From Muribaculum sp. (lineage in GTDB: Bacteria > Bacillota > Clostridia > Lachnospirales > Lachnospiraceae), in contig JAMPHH010000007.1 in assembly GCA_023663505.1 (NCBI GenBank), positions 42,955-106,954 of the forward strand: a stretch of DNA of 64,000 nt. Reading direction: 5' to 3'. The position numbers and the translations under genes were made by a program. Positions 34,575 through 41,982 of the stretch are shown piece after piece. Under the pieces are notes generated by a model that saw only the letters and a list, made by a program, of their open reading frames with translations, had not been told where the DNA came from and did no database searches. Within the stretch, counting starts at the first letter, position 1. Each line of letters starts with the position of its first letter.

Positions 34575-35804
34575 ATGGAACAAAAGAATTCCAATGCACC
34601 AAATCTGCGTCAGGCAAACGAGGACGCAGTTATACGGGAATTAAAGATAAATCCCGTGTATTACAACCAATTTTTACGTTTTACCCCTGAATGGCAGCAA
34701 AGATTTCTGGATTTTTGCTGCAGCAAGAAAACTCTGCCCGTGACCTATGACCCCTTCTTTAAAAGGATTTTTCATCCTGATATCCATGCGGGGAGACTAT
34801 CCGCTCTGATCAGCGCTCTGTTGGGTATCCCCGTGAAGGTAGTCAGACTGCTGCCCAACACGGAAAATATGTTAGACGGAGGCGCACTCCTGATTATGGA
34901 CATCTTGGTGGAGCTTGAGGACGGAGCCCTAGCCAATGTGGAGGTTCAGAAGATACCCTATTCCTTCCCGGGTGAACGCATATCCTGCTATTCCGCAGAC
35001 CTGCTGCTTCGGCAATATAGCCGCGTCAAAGGAGAAGTCGGTAATGCATTTAAATACAAGGATCTCAAAAAGGTGATAACCATAGTCATATACGAGAAAA
35101 GCACCTCCGAATTCCATCGGGAGGGCATGCATTATCTGCACAGGGGCAAATGTGTTTTTGACACAGGATTGGAAATAGAACTTTTACAAGAATATTGCCT
35201 GTTGGCTCTTGACGTTTTCAAGGAAAGTCCGTATCCTAAAATTGAGAACGAGCAGACGGCATGGATTGCCTTCCTTGCAACAGACTCCCTGGAACAGGCA
35301 AGGCAATTGTCCAAGACCTATCCATGGCTCGAGACACTATATGAAGAAATGGCGGAGTATCTTCACAAACCGGAGGAGGTGCTTAATATGTTTTCAGATG
35401 CTCTTAAAATAATGGATCATAATACGGTTCAGTATATGATCGAACAACAGCAGCAGCAATTGGATGAGATTCACGAGGAGTTGACAACGGCACAAAGCAG
35501 ACTAAGCGAGACTCAAAGCCAACTGAGTGATGCCCAAAACCGACTGAGCAATACCCAAGACCAGCTTAGCAATACCCAAGACCAGCTTAGCAATGCCCAA
35601 GACCAGCTAAGTAATACCCAAGACCAGCTAGCTCATGCACAGGCTCAAGTATCAGAAGCCGAAGAAAAATCTATTCGCAGCATTGTCACGCTTTGCCGCG
35701 ACCTTGGCGGAACCAAGGAAACCGCCATAACGCAATTACAGGAAAAGCTGCAGCTGAATCCGGACGACGCCGAAGCCGCTGTTCGCAAATATTGGCAGGG
35801 ATAA
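34575..35804 (+). CDS. Rpn/PD-(D/E)XK nuclease family protein with heptad repeats
   Basis: 409 residues. The N-terminal 290 residues belong to the Rpn or 'PD-(D/E)XK nuclease family transposase' group: TYDPFFKRIFH, then LIMDILVELEDGALANVEVQ carrying the D...E-x-Q active site, and SCYSADLLLRQY. Residues about 295-360 form a coiled coil with seven LSNTQDQ-type heptads encoded by 21-bp repeats. The C-terminal stretch ends in AAVRKYWQG. AAGGAGG lies seven bases before the ATG; the TTG at 34569 is not the start. Relatives promote RecA-independent recombination. Function here is unproven. Confidence 0.82.
   Translation: MEQKNSNAPNLRQANEDAVIRELKINPVYYNQFLRFTPEWQQRFLDFCCSKKTLPVTYDPFFKRIFHPDIHAGRLSALISALLGIPVKVVRLLPNTENMLDGGALLIMDILVELEDGALANVEVQKIPYSFPGERISCYSADLLLRQYSRVKGEVGNAFKYKDLKKVITIVIYEKSTSEFHREGMHYLHRGKCVFDTGLEIELLQEYCLLALDVFKESPYPKIENEQTAWIAFLATDSLEQARQLSKTYPWLETLYEEMAEYLHKPEEVLNMFSDALKIMDHNTVQYMIEQQQQQLDEIHEELTTAQSRLSETQSQLSDAQNRLSNTQDQLSNTQDQLSNAQDQLSNTQDQLAHAQAQVSEAEEKSIRSIVTLCRDLGGTKETAITQLQEKLQLNPDDAEAAVRKYWQG
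35502..35648 (+). repeat. 21-bp in-frame minisatellite in Rpn-like gene
   Basis: Seven 21-bp units, each coding one heptad. The four at 35544-35627 differ at only one to three positions (unit CTTAGCAATACCCAAGACCA plus G). Near-identity implies recent slippage that can change coiled-coil length. Confidence 0.85.
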
Positions 35805-35811
35805 ACACAAA

Positions 35812-35840
35812 ACCCTCGGGTGGTGGAAGCACCCGAGGGT
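35812..35840 (-). terminator. Hairpin terminator, minus-strand reading
   Basis: ACCCTCGGGTG pairs with CACCCGAGGGT. On the minus strand TTTTGTGTTT follows, so it stops transcripts that read past amt into the Rpn-like gene. On the plus strand the hairpin lacks a U-run. Confidence 0.7.
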
Positions 35841-35896
35841 CGCCGTCCCCGCGCGAGTCGCAGCACGCGGAGGGGCATATAACGAATAAGGGGAAA

Positions 35897-35921
35897 GGTT
35901 AAAAATCAAAGATTTTCAACC
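35897..35921 (-). terminator. Intrinsic terminator after amt
   Basis: GGTTGAAAATC-TTT-GATTTTTAACC on the minus strand, an 11-bp stem with one G-U pair, then TTTCCCCTTATT. It lies 33 bp after the amt stop. Confidence 0.65.
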
Positions 35922-35953
35922 GACAACTCACACTGTCCGAACGGTATTCCGAC

Positions 35954-37717
35954 TTACTCCACATCCTGCAATGCGGCAAAGCCTTCCTCGCCCGTGCGAA
36001 CCTTAACAACCTGATCCACATTATACACAAAAATCTTACCGTCGCCGATATGCCCTGTATAAAGTGTTTTCTTGGCTGTCTCAATCACGTCAGCCACAGG
36101 AATCTTGCTGACCACCACCTCTATTTTCACCTTGGGGAGCAGAGTCGCGTCCATCTCGACGCCGCGGTATCTCTCTCCGGCGCCCTTCTGAATACCGCAG
36201 CCCATCACCTGTGTCATGGTCATGCCCGTCACACCCAAATCATTCATAGCCTTACGCAGCTTCTCATATCTGGACAGCTTGGTGATAATAACCACCTTGT
36301 AGATGCCGCTGACAGATGCCACGGGAGCCTGCGCAACCTGCACTGCTGCGTTCTTCTGAACCTCGGAAGCCTCCGCATACTCAGACACGCCAAGGTCTGT
36401 ATTTTCATTGGCATCCATCATCATCGTGTTGGAGATATCCATCAGGCTGAATCCGGCATAAGCGGAAGGCAGACCATGCTCTGTCGCGTCCAGACCGACT
36501 ATTTCCTCCTCCTCCGTGACACGCAGACCAACCAAAGCCTTAATCGCCAAGAATGTGATAGTAATCGTCACAGCCGTCCACGCCGCCACTGCCACAAAGC
36601 CCAAAAGCTGCAGACCTAACTGCTGAAAACCGCCGCCATAGAACAAGCCGACCGCCGCAATCTGATTTGCACCGCCCTCCACACCTCTGGCAAAAGCCGG
36701 AGCCGTGTCCGTGGCAAACAGACCAACAGCAATCGTGCCCCAGATACCGTTCAGGCAATGCACCGCCACGGCTCCCACGGGATCGTCAATATGCAGTACA
36801 TTATCCAAAAGCCACACGCCGAACACCACCAACAGACCCGCAACCGCACCAATCACTATTGCGCCGAAGGCGTCTGTCACGTCACAGGGCGCGGTGATCG
36901 CCACCAGACCCGCCAGTGAAGCATTCAGACACATTGACACATCAGGCTTACCATACTTGATCCATGTAAATACCATGCACACCACGGTTGCGATAGCAGG
37001 CGCAATCGTCGTTGTCACAAAGATAGAACCCAGCTCCTCGATGCTCATAGCCGCCGCACCGTTAAAGCCATACCAGCCCAGCCACAGGATAAACACACCC
37101 AACGCGCCGAGGGGAAGGTTGTGCCCGGGGAAGGCATTGACCTTCGTCACCTTGCCGTCTTTATTCTTCACAAACTTTCCAATACGCGGTCCCAACAGCT
37201 TAGCCCCAATCAACGCCGAGATACCGCCCACCATATGTATCGCAGTAGAACCCGCAAAATCATGGAAGCCCATCTGCGCGAGCCAGCCGCCGCCCCATAT
37301 CCAGTGCGCCTCAATCGGGTAAATCAACGCGGAAATCACACCCGAATAAATACAATAGGACAAAAATTTCGTTCTCTCAGCCATTGCTCCGGAGACAATG
37401 GTGGCTGTGGTAGCGCAGAACACCAGATTGAACACAAAGTTCGACCAGTCAAAATCCTGATAGCTGGTGAAAATGTCAAAACCGGGCTTACCAATCAGCC
37501 CCACCACATCTTCACCTAACAGCAGGCTGAATCCAATGGCGATAAACACCACTGTACCGATGCAGAAATCCATCAGATTTTTCATCAGAATGTTACCTGC
37601 ATTCTTGGCTCTGGTAAAACCTGTCTCCACCATGGCGAAGCCCGCCTGCATCCAGAACACCAACGCCGCGCCGATTAAGAACCATACGCCAAAAACCAAG
37701 CTTGATACTTCTTCCAT
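35954..37717 (-). CDS. amt: Ammonium transporter fused to a P-II signalling domain
   Basis: 587 residues. The Amt domain (about 1-420, eleven membrane segments) shows WMQAGFAMVETGFTRAKN, DFAGSTAIHMVGG and a pore His in HCLNGIWG. After a linker, residues about 470-585 form a complete P-II protein: KVVIITKLSRYEKLRKAM, T-loop KGAGERYRGVEM, ATP site TGHIGDGKIF and VRTGEEG. The pore-plugging Arg (Arg47 of GlnK) is kept, but Tyr51, the uridylylation site, is Met. The P-II arm would gate the channel by ATP/ADP/2-oxoglutarate only. AGGAGG is eight bases before the ATG at 37717. Confidence 0.95.
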   Translation of the reverse strand: MEEVSSLVFGVWFLIGAALVFWMQAGFAMVETGFTRAKNAGNILMKNLMDFCIGTVVFIAIGFSLLLGEDVVGLIGKPGFDIFTSYQDFDWSNFVFNLVFCATTATIVSGAMAERTKFLSYCIYSGVISALIYPIEAHWIWGGGWLAQMGFHDFAGSTAIHMVGGISALIGAKLLGPRIGKFVKNKDGKVTKVNAFPGHNLPLGALGVFILWLGWYGFNGAAAMSIEELGSIFVTTTIAPAIATVVCMVFTWIKYGKPDVSMCLNASLAGLVAITAPCDVTDAFGAIVIGAVAGLLVVFGVWLLDNVLHIDDPVGAVAVHCLNGIWGTIAVGLFATDTAPAFARGVEGGANQIAAVGLFYGGGFQQLGLQLLGFVAVAAWTAVTITITFLAIKALVGLRVTEEEEIVGLDATEHGLPSAYAGFSLMDISNTMMMDANENTDLGVSEYAEASEVQKNAAVQVAQAPVASVSGIYKVVIITKLSRYEKLRKAMNDLGVTGMTMTQVMGCGIQKGAGERYRGVEMDATLLPKVKIEVVVSKIPVADVIETAKKTLYTGHIGDGKIFVYNVDQVVKVRTGEEGFAALQDVE

Positions 37718-37863
37718 AACATTTCCCTCCTCTGTCATACAATTTCAATGGAAGCAAGCCTGTGGGAATAAAATAAGCGACGTCAAGGGTATCCTTCACC
37801 GAAATGCCCCTTTGCATCGCTTTTTTCATCACTGCTTTATGCCTTCCATTGTTGAAAAGACAA

Positions 37864-37894
37864 AAGGCACTTCGGGAATCTCCCAAAGCACCTT
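37864..37894 (-). promoter_or_regulatory. Attenuator-like hairpin in amt leader
   Basis: In the minus-strand RNA a 14-bp stem forms with three G-U pairs and a three-base loop, followed by UUUUGUCUUUU. It starts about ten bases after the predicted amt transcription start and about 150 bases before the ATG, as expected for a transcription attenuator. The controlling factor is unknown. Confidence 0.6.
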
Positions 37895-37909
37895 CGCTTA
37901 CTGTAATGG

Positions 37910-37938
37910 AGTATAGCACTATAAGTCCGTGCTGTCAA
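37910..37938 (-). promoter_or_regulatory. Promoter of amt
   Basis: On the minus strand TTGACA (37933-37938), 17-bp spacer, TATACT (37910-37915). It implies a leader of about 185 nt. Confidence 0.82.
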
Positions 37939-38004
37939 CCACAAAATTTGCAAGGAGTGAATATTGTAACACTTAAGATTACTATTCACGGTGCAACTGC
38001 GAGA

Positions 38005-38076
38005 GATTTTGATGCGTATTCTGCATCAAAATCCGAGACAGAAGGCGCCAAAACGGGGGGTACTCTACCCGTTTTG
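38005..38076. repeat. Paired hairpins in an intergenic repeat block
   Basis: GATTTTGATGC-N7-GCATCAAAATC (38005-38033) and CAAAACGGG-N10-CCCGTTTTG (38049-38076). The outer flanks (TTACTATTCACG near 37980, CGTGAATTGTAA near 38135) are also inverted, so 37966-38145 may be one composite element. No reading frame or T-run explains it. Confidence 0.65.
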
Positions 38077-38150
38077 TGTGCATCTTCGTTGCAATTCACG
38101 CGCATCAAACAGGAGGTTGCTGAATCGGTTATGTCGTGAATTGTAACAGC

Positions 38151-39122
38151 TTAAGCGTTCCACACGTGGGCGATATATTCCTTCCCCTGCAGCTCCACCC
38201 GCCCCAAGCTCTCCATGCCCAGCTTGTCGCACACTCTCAGCGAAGCTTGGTTGCCCGTTTGGACAAGGGCAAGAATCCGCTCAAAACCAAGCTCCCACGC
38301 GGCATACTGCAAAATCGCCCGACAGACCTCGGTAGCTAGCCCTCTCCCCTGCCTGTCCGCCGCGATGACAAAACCAAGCTCAGGGTCGTCATATCCCTCC
38401 CGATAGCAGATTCCCGCTCGCCCGATCACCTCACCTGATTCCCGCTCCACCACCGTCCAGATGCCGAAATGATGAAAGGCATACACCTGATCGATATAGT
38501 CCTGCGCGTAGGCGCGCTCTTCCTCGGGATTCTCATAGAGCGAATCCATGTATCTCGTGATGGAAGAATCCTCATAAATCCGATAGAACTCGTCCACGTC
38601 CTCCACTGTGGTCTCCCTCACCAGACAACGCTCCGTCTCCAGAATCTCCCACGGCAATCCCCTACACCTGCGATACACCCGCTCCAGATAGACAACATCC
38701 GTCTCCTCGGATAAGCCTTCACACGCATACTGACATATGGAGAAATCCTCCTGCCTGTTACCCTGATGAAGATAGGCAAGCACCACGCAGCCACTCTCCA
38801 AGAGCTTCTTGGCAGCCTCCGCCATATCCGTGATCCACAGTGTACCATCACTGTTGATGCCGTCCGCCACCATTACTCCATTTCGACCTTCGCTCCTATC
38901 AGTATTTCCTCCATTGTTGCAGCTTCTCTCGCTGCTTCTGCTGCAGTCCCCATTTCTGTCATTATTTCCGTTACTGTCGCTGCCGATCCTGTCCCCACCT
39001 TCGTCCACCCTGCACCTGATACCACTTTCCTCGATGCAGCGAATAGAATCCTTTATACCTGTCCCGCTCTCCCGACAACCGTTCTCCGACAGGACAATCC
39101 GCACTTCCTTTAAATAGAACAT
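38151..39122 (-). CDS. GNAT acetyltransferase with disordered N-terminal region
   Basis: 323 residues. The C-terminal 165 form a RimJ/RimL-type GNAT domain: TERCLVRETTVEDVDEFY, then VIGRAGICYREGYDDPELGF, acetyl-CoA loop ADRQGRGLATEV and VQTGNQASLRVCDKLGM. Before it lies a domain (DGTLWITDMAEAAKKLLESG to LPWEILE) often seen fused to such enzymes. Residues about 35-85 are a Ser/Gly/Asn/Asp/Arg low-complexity stretch that looks like an expanded repeat. The start at 39122 has GAGGAG 12 bases upstream; a GTG at 39167 lacks a site. Substrate unknown. Confidence 0.8.
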   Translation of the reverse strand: MFYLKEVRIVLSENGCRESGTGIKDSIRCIEESGIRCRVDEGGDRIGSDSNGNNDRNGDCSRSSERSCNNGGNTDRSEGRNGVMVADGINSDGTLWITDMAEAAKKLLESGCVVLAYLHQGNRQEDFSICQYACEGLSEETDVVYLERVYRRCRGLPWEILETERCLVRETTVEDVDEFYRIYEDSSITRYMDSLYENPEEERAYAQDYIDQVYAFHHFGIWTVVERESGEVIGRAGICYREGYDDPELGFVIAADRQGRGLATEVCRAILQYAAWELGFERILALVQTGNQASLRVCDKLGMESLGRVELQGKEYIAHVWNA

Positions 39123-39251
39123 AAGAAATTTTTTCTCCTCTTTACCTTTTTTCTTTACCTTTTTCACAGACTACGATACAATAAGGAACAGATGGAATAG
39201 TCAACCATCCAATACAGTATACTATATTTTAGAGACAGAGAGGAATAATTT

Positions 39252-39770
39252 ATGGCACAAAATCCTATTGTTACTATTAATATGGAAGACGGCGGCGTCA
39301 TCAAGGCGGAGCTTTACCCCGAGATCGCCCCTATCTCCGTCAACAATTTCATCAGCCTGATCAACAAGGGGTTCTATGACGGCTTGATCTTTCACCGCGT
39401 CATCAAGGGCTTCATGATTCAGGGTGGATGTCCCGAGGGCTCGGGCATGGGCGGTCCGGGCTACAATATCAAGGGCGAGTTCTCCCAAAACGGTGTGGAC
39501 AATGAATTGAAGCATACGGAGGGTGTGCTTTCCATGGCGCGTTCCATGCACCCCGACTCCGCGGGAAGCCAATTTTTCATCATGCACAAGAAGGCGCCCC
39601 ATCTGGACGGCTCCTATGCGGCGTTCGGAAAGGTGATAGAGGGCATGGACGTGGTGAACCGCATTGCGGAGACTCCCACCTACAATGACAGACCCTATGA
39701 AAATCAGGTGATGAAAAGCGTCACTGTAGATACCTTTGGTGTGGAATATCCGGAACCCGAGCATTGCTAG
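39252..39770 (+). CDS. Cyclophilin-type peptidyl-prolyl isomerase
   Basis: 172 residues. The catalytic Arg/Phe region is FHRVIKGFMIQGGCPEGSG, followed by GEFSQNGVDNELKHTEGVLS, AGSQFFIMHKKAPHLDGSYA and FGKVIEGMDVV. No signal peptide or membrane anchor, so a cytoplasmic folding helper. GAGGAATAATTT precedes the ATG. It is monocistronic. Standard length for bacterial single-domain cyclophilins. Confidence 0.96.
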   Translation: MAQNPIVTINMEDGGVIKAELYPEIAPISVNNFISLINKGFYDGLIFHRVIKGFMIQGGCPEGSGMGGPGYNIKGEFSQNGVDNELKHTEGVLSMARSMHPDSAGSQFFIMHKKAPHLDGSYAAFGKVIEGMDVVNRIAETPTYNDRPYENQVMKSVTVDTFGVEYPEPEHC

Positions 39771-39912
39771 CCCATTGTTCTCGTTCATATTTTGTTTACA
39801 ATTCTTTTAATGTTTTTTCAATTTCACATCACGTTTTATCCATTTCTGTACCATATACTATAAACATAAAACACAACAGACAGTTACTTGTTTAAAAACT
39901 TTTTCATAATAA

Positions 39913-39940
39913 ATGCCAAGGAACACAAGTTTCTTGGCAT
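39913..39940 (+). terminator. Hairpin downstream of cyclophilin gene
   Basis: ATGCCAAGGAA-CACAAG-TTTCTTGGCAT, an 11-bp stem with one weak pair, followed by CCTCCCTTTT. It lies 143 bp after the cyclophilin stop. The rest of 39771-40097 is AT-rich with no gene seen. Confidence 0.5.
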
Positions 39941-40097
39941 CCTCCCTTTTCTGGGGTATTTTTTCCCACGGGAATCTTTTTCCACAGTCTTCTCAGCTTG
40001 CTGAATGCTTCTGAATGCCTTTTACGCATTTGAAGGGTCATTACGTAACACCTTTTATTAAATCACGAGCTATAATTCTTCTTTTGTTAAAAAACAC

Positions 40098-40142
40098 TTG
40101 CAATCTTATTCCCATGCTAATATAATAACAATCGGTGTTATT
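40098..40142 (+). promoter_or_regulatory. Promoter with overlapping operator for the HTH/S24-like gene
   Basis: TTGCAA (40098-40103), 17-bp spacer, TATAAT (40121-40126). The perfect palindrome AATAACA-ATCGG-TGTTATT (40124-40142) overlaps the -10 box and the start site, as expected for autorepression by the gene that follows. Confidence 0.75.
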
Positions 40143-40231
40143 GAATATTGTGATATAGCACACTGGCCACTATATTGCAATGCTTTTCTACGAAAGATGA
40201 TTGGAAGTACAGGAAATACAGGAAATACGTT

Positions 40232-40972
40232 ATGACAAGGTTAGAAATTGTAAGTAACTTTATTGACAGTCTGGAGCGCGAACGTACCGCTCTGGGGCTC
40301 ACTCAGGCTCAAATGGCAAAGAAACTGGAAATGTCCGTCTCTACATATAAGAAGCTAATCTCCGGTGAGACCTCTAAGGTAGATATTTATACTGCCTATC
40401 AAGCACATCAAATCACCGACAAATGGGCTTTTGAGCTTTGTGGCTGTGTCGCCACGGAATTGATGCAGGTTGCAGGCAAGCTAAGAGATCTGACGCCTTC
40501 CCAACTACGTTTTGTATCAGGTGTTATTGATTTGGAGTTATCATTTCTCGGACATCTGCCCACAGCTATCGAGGACGATTATGTCGATCTGCTGACCCCC
40601 ACGGGCAATCTGGAGGACGGAATGATCTGGGATTCCATGAATATCGAGAAGCTCAACGTTGCTCCATATCGCAAGCTCTTTGGCGCAAGTCTACAGTGCG
40701 CGATGAGAATCACCAGTGACCATCTGCGCCCCGTGTACTGTGACGGGGATATTCTGTTATTGTCCCAGTCGGCACCCCGAGACGGCGACACGGGCATCTT
40801 CATTAATAAGGAAGATCGACAGGCGTATATACGCAAATTCTGTCAGTCAGACCCGTGCACCCTGAAGCCCTTAAACGGATATGGCTTGACCTTTACCTTA
40901 GATGATTCCTCCCCGAATAATGGCGATAAATGGGTCAATTTCGGACATGTCCTCTCCAAGATACGGGAATAA
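40232..40972 (+). CDS. HTH repressor with S24-like C-terminal domain
   Basis: 246 residues. An N-terminal helix-turn-helix (RTALGLTQAQMAKKLEMSVS, about 16-45) is followed by a linker and a C-terminal LexA/CI-like fold with LRPVYCDGDILLLSQ, GDTGIFIN and AYIRKF. In S24 peptidases the nucleophile Ser precedes the M-x-P before DGD; here that position is His (HLRP), so self-cleavage is unlikely although a Lys remains. It therefore looks like a phage-type repressor that responds to something other than RecA. AGGAAA lies seven bases before the ATG. A matching operator lies at its promoter. Confidence 0.75.
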   Translation: MTRLEIVSNFIDSLERERTALGLTQAQMAKKLEMSVSTYKKLISGETSKVDIYTAYQAHQITDKWAFELCGCVATELMQVAGKLRDLTPSQLRFVSGVIDLELSFLGHLPTAIEDDYVDLLTPTGNLEDGMIWDSMNIEKLNVAPYRKLFGASLQCAMRITSDHLRPVYCDGDILLLSQSAPRDGDTGIFINKEDRQAYIRKFCQSDPCTLKPLNGYGLTFTLDDSSPNNGDKWVNFGHVLSKIRE

Positions 40973-41059
40973 TCCCGCAGGGCTACAATTTTGACCTTGC
41001 AATAGCGTATAGCTGAACCATAATGCAGATACACTGCAAGCGACATATAGCCTGTTACA

Positions 41060-41078
41060 GCTCAGTGAAAAACTGAGC
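41060..41078 (+). terminator. Short hairpin after HTH gene
   Basis: GCTCAGT-GAAAA-ACTGAGC, a 7-bp perfect stem without a clear U-run, so a weak or factor-dependent stop. The gap 40973-41233 otherwise has no reading frame; its right half is very AT-rich. Confidence 0.4.
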
Positions 41079-41233
41079 CGCGGCGATAACTCCCGTTATT
41101 TTAAGAACAGGTTGACCTATCGCAGATTTTATATTACCATAAACATATTACAGAGACGTAATGATGCAATAATCGTTATGTCTTTCTTTACAATTTAACT
41201 AAAAATCATTTTAAACATTATATACAATTTAAC

Positions 41234-41262
41234 TTGTAAAAACAAGCCAAATTGTATATAAT
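41234..41262 (+). promoter_or_regulatory. Promoter of type III antitoxin RNA
   Basis: TTGTAA (41234-41239), 17-bp spacer and a perfect TATAAT (41257-41262). The predicted start is near 41269, about 30 bases before the first 46-bp repeat. Confidence 0.8.
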
Positions 41263-41297
41263 ACCATATAAGAACAGCAATGTTCTTGTTGATGTAA

Positions 41298-41435
41298 GTG
41301 TTGTAAAACCGAGGATGACGGTTAGAATATTATCCACTTGTATGTGTTGTAAAACCGAGGATGACGGTTAGAATATTATCCACTTGTATGTGTTGTAAAA
41401 CCGAGGATGACGGTTAGAATATTATCCACTTGTAT
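41298..41435 (+). ncRNA. Type III antitoxin RNA: three identical 46-nt repeats
   Basis: Three perfect tandem copies (41298-41343, 41344-41389, 41390-41435) with no spacers. Each can form AACCG/CGGTT enclosing loop AGGATGA, whose GGAT can pair with the downstream ATCC: an H-type pseudoknot. The layout of promoter, repeats, terminator, toxin gene is that of ToxI/CptI antitoxins; CptI repeats are about 45 nt. The toxin would cut the precursor into single units, perhaps at the AAAA of each unit, and be neutralised by binding them. Cleavage site and stoichiometry are inferred. Confidence 0.85.
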
Positions 41436-41436
41436 G

Positions 41437-41465
41437 TATACTCCCATAATTTATATGGGAGTATA
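41437..41465 (+). terminator. Terminator between antitoxin RNA and toxin gene
   Basis: A perfect 12-bp stem TATACTCCCATA/TATGGGAGTATA with loop ATTTA, then TTTGT. In type III systems a leaky terminator at this place sets the excess of RNA over toxin message. Confidence 0.85.
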
Positions 41466-41486
41466 TTTGTATGATTGGAGATACAA

Positions 41487-41948
41487 ATGAAATTAGTCAA
41501 GGTAAAACAAAGCTTTTATGATTTAATCATGGAAAATCATGTAGACGATGAGATTATGTTTAATGAATTTGGAAGACCTTGTGTTCTGATTGTAGATTTA
41601 GAATATAAAGATGTCTTTAGAAAATTTGTTGTTCCATTAAGGTCTAACATTTCTTCTAAAACACCAAGAAAGCAATATTTTCCATTACCGCCAAATAGAA
41701 ATACCAGAGACGGCAATCATCATGGTATTCATTACATAAAACTTTTCCCTATGGAAAATGAATATGTTGACAGATACAGAATCAATGGAAAATTTTATGA
41801 AACAATTGTTAAAATATTGTCTGAAAACGAATCAGAAATTATATCCGAATGTCAAAAATATTTAAAAGAATGCGAGATGGGAAATAAGCATATTATGACA
41901 CCAAATATTGATGGAATAATTAGCGTTTTAGAAAGCAGGAAAAAATAA
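41487..41948 (+). CDS. ToxN/CptN-like endoribonuclease toxin (type III system)
   Basis: 153 residues. N-terminal strands (MKLVKVKQSFYDLIM) are followed by RPCVLIVDLEYKD and FVVPLRSNIS, matching the ToxN/AbiQ layout (IVLE...APLTS), then HHGIHYIKLFPM and a helical C-terminus (FYETIVKILSENESEII). The identification rests on this layout plus the 46-bp repeat array and terminator just upstream. Family members are RNases that cut mRNA and give abortive infection against phages or plasmid maintenance. GGAG lies seven bases before the ATG at 41487; the TTG at 41475 is less likely. Base composition is much more AT-rich than flanking core genes, which suggests transfer. Confidence 0.8.
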   Translation: MKLVKVKQSFYDLIMENHVDDEIMFNEFGRPCVLIVDLEYKDVFRKFVVPLRSNISSKTPRKQYFPLPPNRNTRDGNHHGIHYIKLFPMENEYVDRYRINGKFYETIVKILSENESEIISECQKYLKECEMGNKHIMTPNIDGIISVLESRKK

Positions 41949-41982
41949 TACTTTATTTATGCCATAGAAAGAGGTGAACATC

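Noticed and set aside
37718..37903. ANTAR-target or riboswitch in the amt leader
   Set aside because: Only one strong hairpin is seen and the paired hexanucleotide loops typical of ANTAR targets are not evident, so only an attenuator is claimed.
37593..37919. 108-residue frame in the amt leader
   Set aside because: Overlaps the amt start in another frame, has no ribosome site, and lies in a region better explained as a leader RNA.
40973..41233. tRNA or small structured RNA after the HTH gene
   Set aside because: Only a 7-bp hairpin and AT-rich sequence; no cloverleaf or CCA end.
41298..41435. CRISPR array
   Set aside because: The 46-bp units are directly adjacent with no spacers, no cas genes are near, and a terminator plus toxin gene follows; a type III antitoxin explains it better.
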